A stretch of 15,992 nt of DNA from Desulfomicrobiaceae bacterium (GTDB lineage Bacteria > Desulfobacterota > Desulfovibrionia > Desulfovibrionales > Desulfomicrobiaceae): contig DPEO01000063.1 of assembly GCA_003530935.1 (NCBI GenBank), forward strand, positions 13,837 to 29,828, read 5' to 3'. The notes under the pieces are model-generated. The model did not search any database, was not told the DNA's origin, and was given only the letters and a program-made list of their open reading frames with translations. The position numbers and the translations under genes are program-made. Of the stretch, positions 14,250 through 15,992 are shown in pieces; position 1 is the stretch's first letter, and each line of letters begins with the position of its first letter.

Positions 14250-15338
14250 TCACAAGGGCGCGAGCCATTCCTGCGGGTCGAGGGCTTTGGAGCCGGAGCG
14301 CAGCTCAAAGCGTACTCCCGGCCCTTTGACCTTGGGGGAAAATCCACAGCGCCCCAAGGTGGCTCCTTGAGCTACGCGTTGGCCTTCCTCCACATTGGGG
14401 GGCGCTAAAAAAGCGTAGACCGAATAATATGTTTCTCCGTGGTAGACAATGACCACGTGTCCGAGTCCTCGGAGCGTATCGCTGTGGACCACCTTGCCTG
14501 CGGCAATGGCCCGGACTGCATCGCCTTCTTTGGCGGCGATGTCGATGCCGGTCACCGGCGGGGAGGCCTTGGGGGCGAAGCGATGCACCACGCGTCCCTG
14601 TACGGGCCAGGGGAGTTTCCCTTTGGCGGCGGAGATCTTCTGCGCTGCTTCCAGGGCGGCCTTGCGTCGGAGGTCTTCCAAGGCAGTGAGCAGGGATCCG
14701 AGCTGTGCTTCACCCTGCAGGCGCTGTGCGCGCAGTTTTTCCGCCTGTTTGACTCGGGCGAGGCGCTGGCGGGTGATATCGTCTTTGATGGCGGCCAGAC
14801 GGCGGTTTTGATCCTCGAGATCGGCGGCGGTTTTTCGGACGGCTTCGGCCTGAGCCGAGAGGGCCGCCTGTTCTTGGGCAAGCTGGATGCGGTTTTGCCG
14901 GAGCTCTCGGAGCACCGCCGCCAGCCAGGTGCTCTCTCGGTCTGCCTCGGCCCAGCCTTCCGTGCGGAAGGACTTGAGGCGCATGGTTGCGGCCCACAAA
15001 ACTCGGGTGAGCTCCGAGGCGCGCCTCGCCAACTGGTCGTGGCGGGACTGGATTTGGGAGAGCTGCGCTTCCAGGTCTTTTTTGCGCCTTTGAGTGGTTT
15101 CCAAAGCTTTTTGAGCTTCGGCTAATTGCGCTTTCAGTGTGCCGATTTTGGCATCCAGGCGTTTGAGCTCTGCCCGAACCGCTGCCTCTTTGCGCTTGGC
15201 TTCTTCCACTGCTCGGCGTTGGGCTTCCACTTGGTGCTGGGTGCCGCGGAGCTTTTCCTGGGTCGTCGAAGCCCCCACGGCCGGGGAGGCGGCCAGGAGG
15301 AAACAAAGGACGAAGAGGCAGCTGCTGCGGTACGGCAT
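14250..15338 (-). CDS. envC: EnvC-like murein hydrolase activator (coiled coil plus degenerate LytM)
   Basis: A 362-residue exported protein. The signal is MPYRSSCLFVLCFLLAASPAVGA. A long charged coiled coil follows (about 25-235, repeated heptads rich in K, R, E, Q, A), then a C-terminal LytM/M23 domain (about 250-360). In active M23 enzymes zinc is held by HxxxD and HxH; here the first His is Thr (VTGIDIAA) and the HxH position reads YSVYAFL, so zinc binding is lost. This matches EnvC, which does not cut murein itself but activates amidases at the septum. The ending LDPQEWLAPL is also EnvC-like. The ATG at 15338 is chosen because it starts the signal peptide; the Shine-Dalgarno is weak. It begins 32 bases after the glycosylase stop and ends 49 bases before the protease. 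Confidence 0.9.
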   Translation of the reverse strand: MPYRSSCLFVLCFLLAASPAVGASTTQEKLRGTQHQVEAQRRAVEEAKRKEAAVRAELKRLDAKIGTLKAQLAEAQKALETTQRRKKDLEAQLSQIQSRHDQLARRASELTRVLWAATMRLKSFRTEGWAEADRESTWLAAVLRELRQNRIQLAQEQAALSAQAEAVRKTAADLEDQNRRLAAIKDDITRQRLARVKQAEKLRAQRLQGEAQLGSLLTALEDLRRKAALEAAQKISAAKGKLPWPVQGRVVHRFAPKASPPVTGIDIAAKEGDAVRAIAAGKVVHSDTLRGLGHVVIVYHGETYYSVYAFLAPPNVEEGQRVAQGATLGRCGFSPKVKGPGVRFELRSGSKALDPQEWLAPL

Positions 15339-15370
15339 GGAGAGCCCCTGACCACGCCCTGCCTTTGGGG

Positions 15371-15992
15371 TCAAGATGAAGGAAGGAGCGGGGCGAGCGG
15401 ACAGAGGGCGCAGCGGGGCTTGGCGCGGCACCACTCCTTGGCCGTGCGTACAATGAGTGCGTGGAATTCTTTATATAAATTGACGTCCGGCGTGAGGGCG
15501 TCTGCAAAATAGGCGCGCAAGTCTTCGTAGCTGATGTCTTCGGGAACGAGGCCGTGGCGGTGAAAGATGCGTCGGGTGTAGGCGTCCACTACGAAGCTGG
15601 GGATCTCCAGGGCGTAGAGCAGGATGGAGTCCGCGGTCTCCGGACCGATACCCGAGACCTCGAGCAGACGCTCGCGGATGTGCGGGACTTCGCGCAAGGC
15701 GGGGACGTCTCCGCCGTGGGCTTGCAGAAAGGTCAGGAAATGCCGGAGCCGTTTGGCCTTGACCCGAAAGTAGCCTGCAGGGCGGATGAGTTCGGCCAGG
15801 TGCGCTTCGGGCAGGGCGAGCATGGCGGCCGGAGAGAGTACGTCAGCGGCCTTGAGGGCGGTAATGGCCCGCTCCACGTTGGTCCAGGCCGTGTTTTGGG
15901 TGAGGATGGCCCCCACCGCCACCTCGAACGGAGTCTCGGCCGGCCACCAGCCGCTTTCGCCCAGGGCGGCGAGCATGGTCTCGAAGTACTGA
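15371..15992 (-). CDS. Endonuclease III/MagIII-like DNA glycosylase (5' end outside window)
   Basis: HhH-GPD base-excision repair protein. The visible 207 residues begin in frame at the right edge (QYFETMLAALGESGWWPAETPFEVAVGAILTQNTAW); the family usually has residues before this, and no stop intervenes, so the Met at 15976 is probably internal. The helix-hairpin-helix LLEVSGIGPETADSILLYAL and the catalytic Asp in SFVVDAYTRRI are present. The lyase Lys found in endonuclease III (R-K-T-A) is replaced by Glu (P-E-T-A), pointing to a monofunctional glycosylase such as the 3-methyladenine enzyme MagIII. The C-terminal cysteines are CRAKPRCALCPL, three rather than the four of the endonuclease III Fe-S cluster, so the cluster is probably absent or altered. 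Likely first gene of the run into envC. Confidence 0.88.
   Translation of the reverse strand, partial: QYFETMLAALGESGWWPAETPFEVAVGAILTQNTAWTNVERAITALKAADVLSPAAMLALPEAHLAELIRPAGYFRVKAKRLRHFLTFLQAHGGDVPALREVPHIRERLLEVSGIGPETADSILLYALEIPSFVVDAYTRRIFHRHGLVPEDISYEDLRAYFADALTPDVNLYKEFHALIVRTAKEWCRAKPRCALCPLAPLLPSS

Noticed and set aside
12746..14329. Long plus-strand open frame opposite the S41 protease
   Set aside because: No family features; the minus strand carries a complete protease with signal peptide, PDZ and Ser-Lys dyad.

Overview
The window looks like chromosomal DNA of a GC-rich anaerobic deltaproteobacterium, probably a sulfate reducer of the Desulfovibrio group. The reasons are a selenocysteine formate dehydrogenase with a Tat signal, a sensor kinase with a four-cysteine insertion after its HAMP segment of a kind I associate with that group, a MauE/DoxX-type membrane protein, and an envC-ctpA-yibQ envelope operon. 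The taxonomic call is inference from protein style; no rRNA or tRNA gene is present.

Layout. (1) 1-614, minus: 5' part of a Tat-exported formate dehydrogenase alpha subunit. An in-frame TGA at 42-44 is selenocysteine, and reading continues off the left edge. (2) 722-1579, minus: an IS1595/ISXO2-type transposase directly upstream and co-directional, with unusual residues in its last catalytic motif. (3) 1706-8588, plus: eight tightly packed genes, most joined by ATGA overlaps or gaps under 20 bases. They are a lipoprotein-type periplasmic binding protein, a membrane histidine kinase, a REC-STAS response regulator, an exported redoxin, a GAF-like protein broken by a G8 tract, a membrane-anchored rhodanese fold lacking its cysteine, a MauE-like membrane protein and a small lipoprotein. 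(4) 8585-9835, minus: ndk then proC. (5) 9947-11539, plus: a single-GAF protein followed 12 bases later by gap (GAPDH). (6) 11606-15992, minus, in transcription order: a MagIII/endonuclease III-like DNA glycosylase (5' end outside the window), envC-like amidase activator, S41 carboxy-terminal protease, and YibQ-type divergent polysaccharide deacetylase.

How the genes work together. The most interesting block is 1706-8588. A periplasmic ligand-binding protein is translationally coupled to a kinase. The kinase is followed by a receiver whose output is a STAS protein-interaction domain rather than DNA binding, and then by a thiol/redox-looking envelope set. I read it as one periplasm-sensing, redox-linked signalling operon with no recognisable DNA-binding output. 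The individual families are known; the combined function is inference. The envC-ctpA-yibQ genes fit peptidoglycan remodelling at division. The ndk-proC and GAF-gap units are housekeeping metabolism and diverge from a shared 111-base region that contains a 12-base perfect palindrome.

No CRISPR array, RNA gene, prophage gene or convincing intrinsic terminator was seen.
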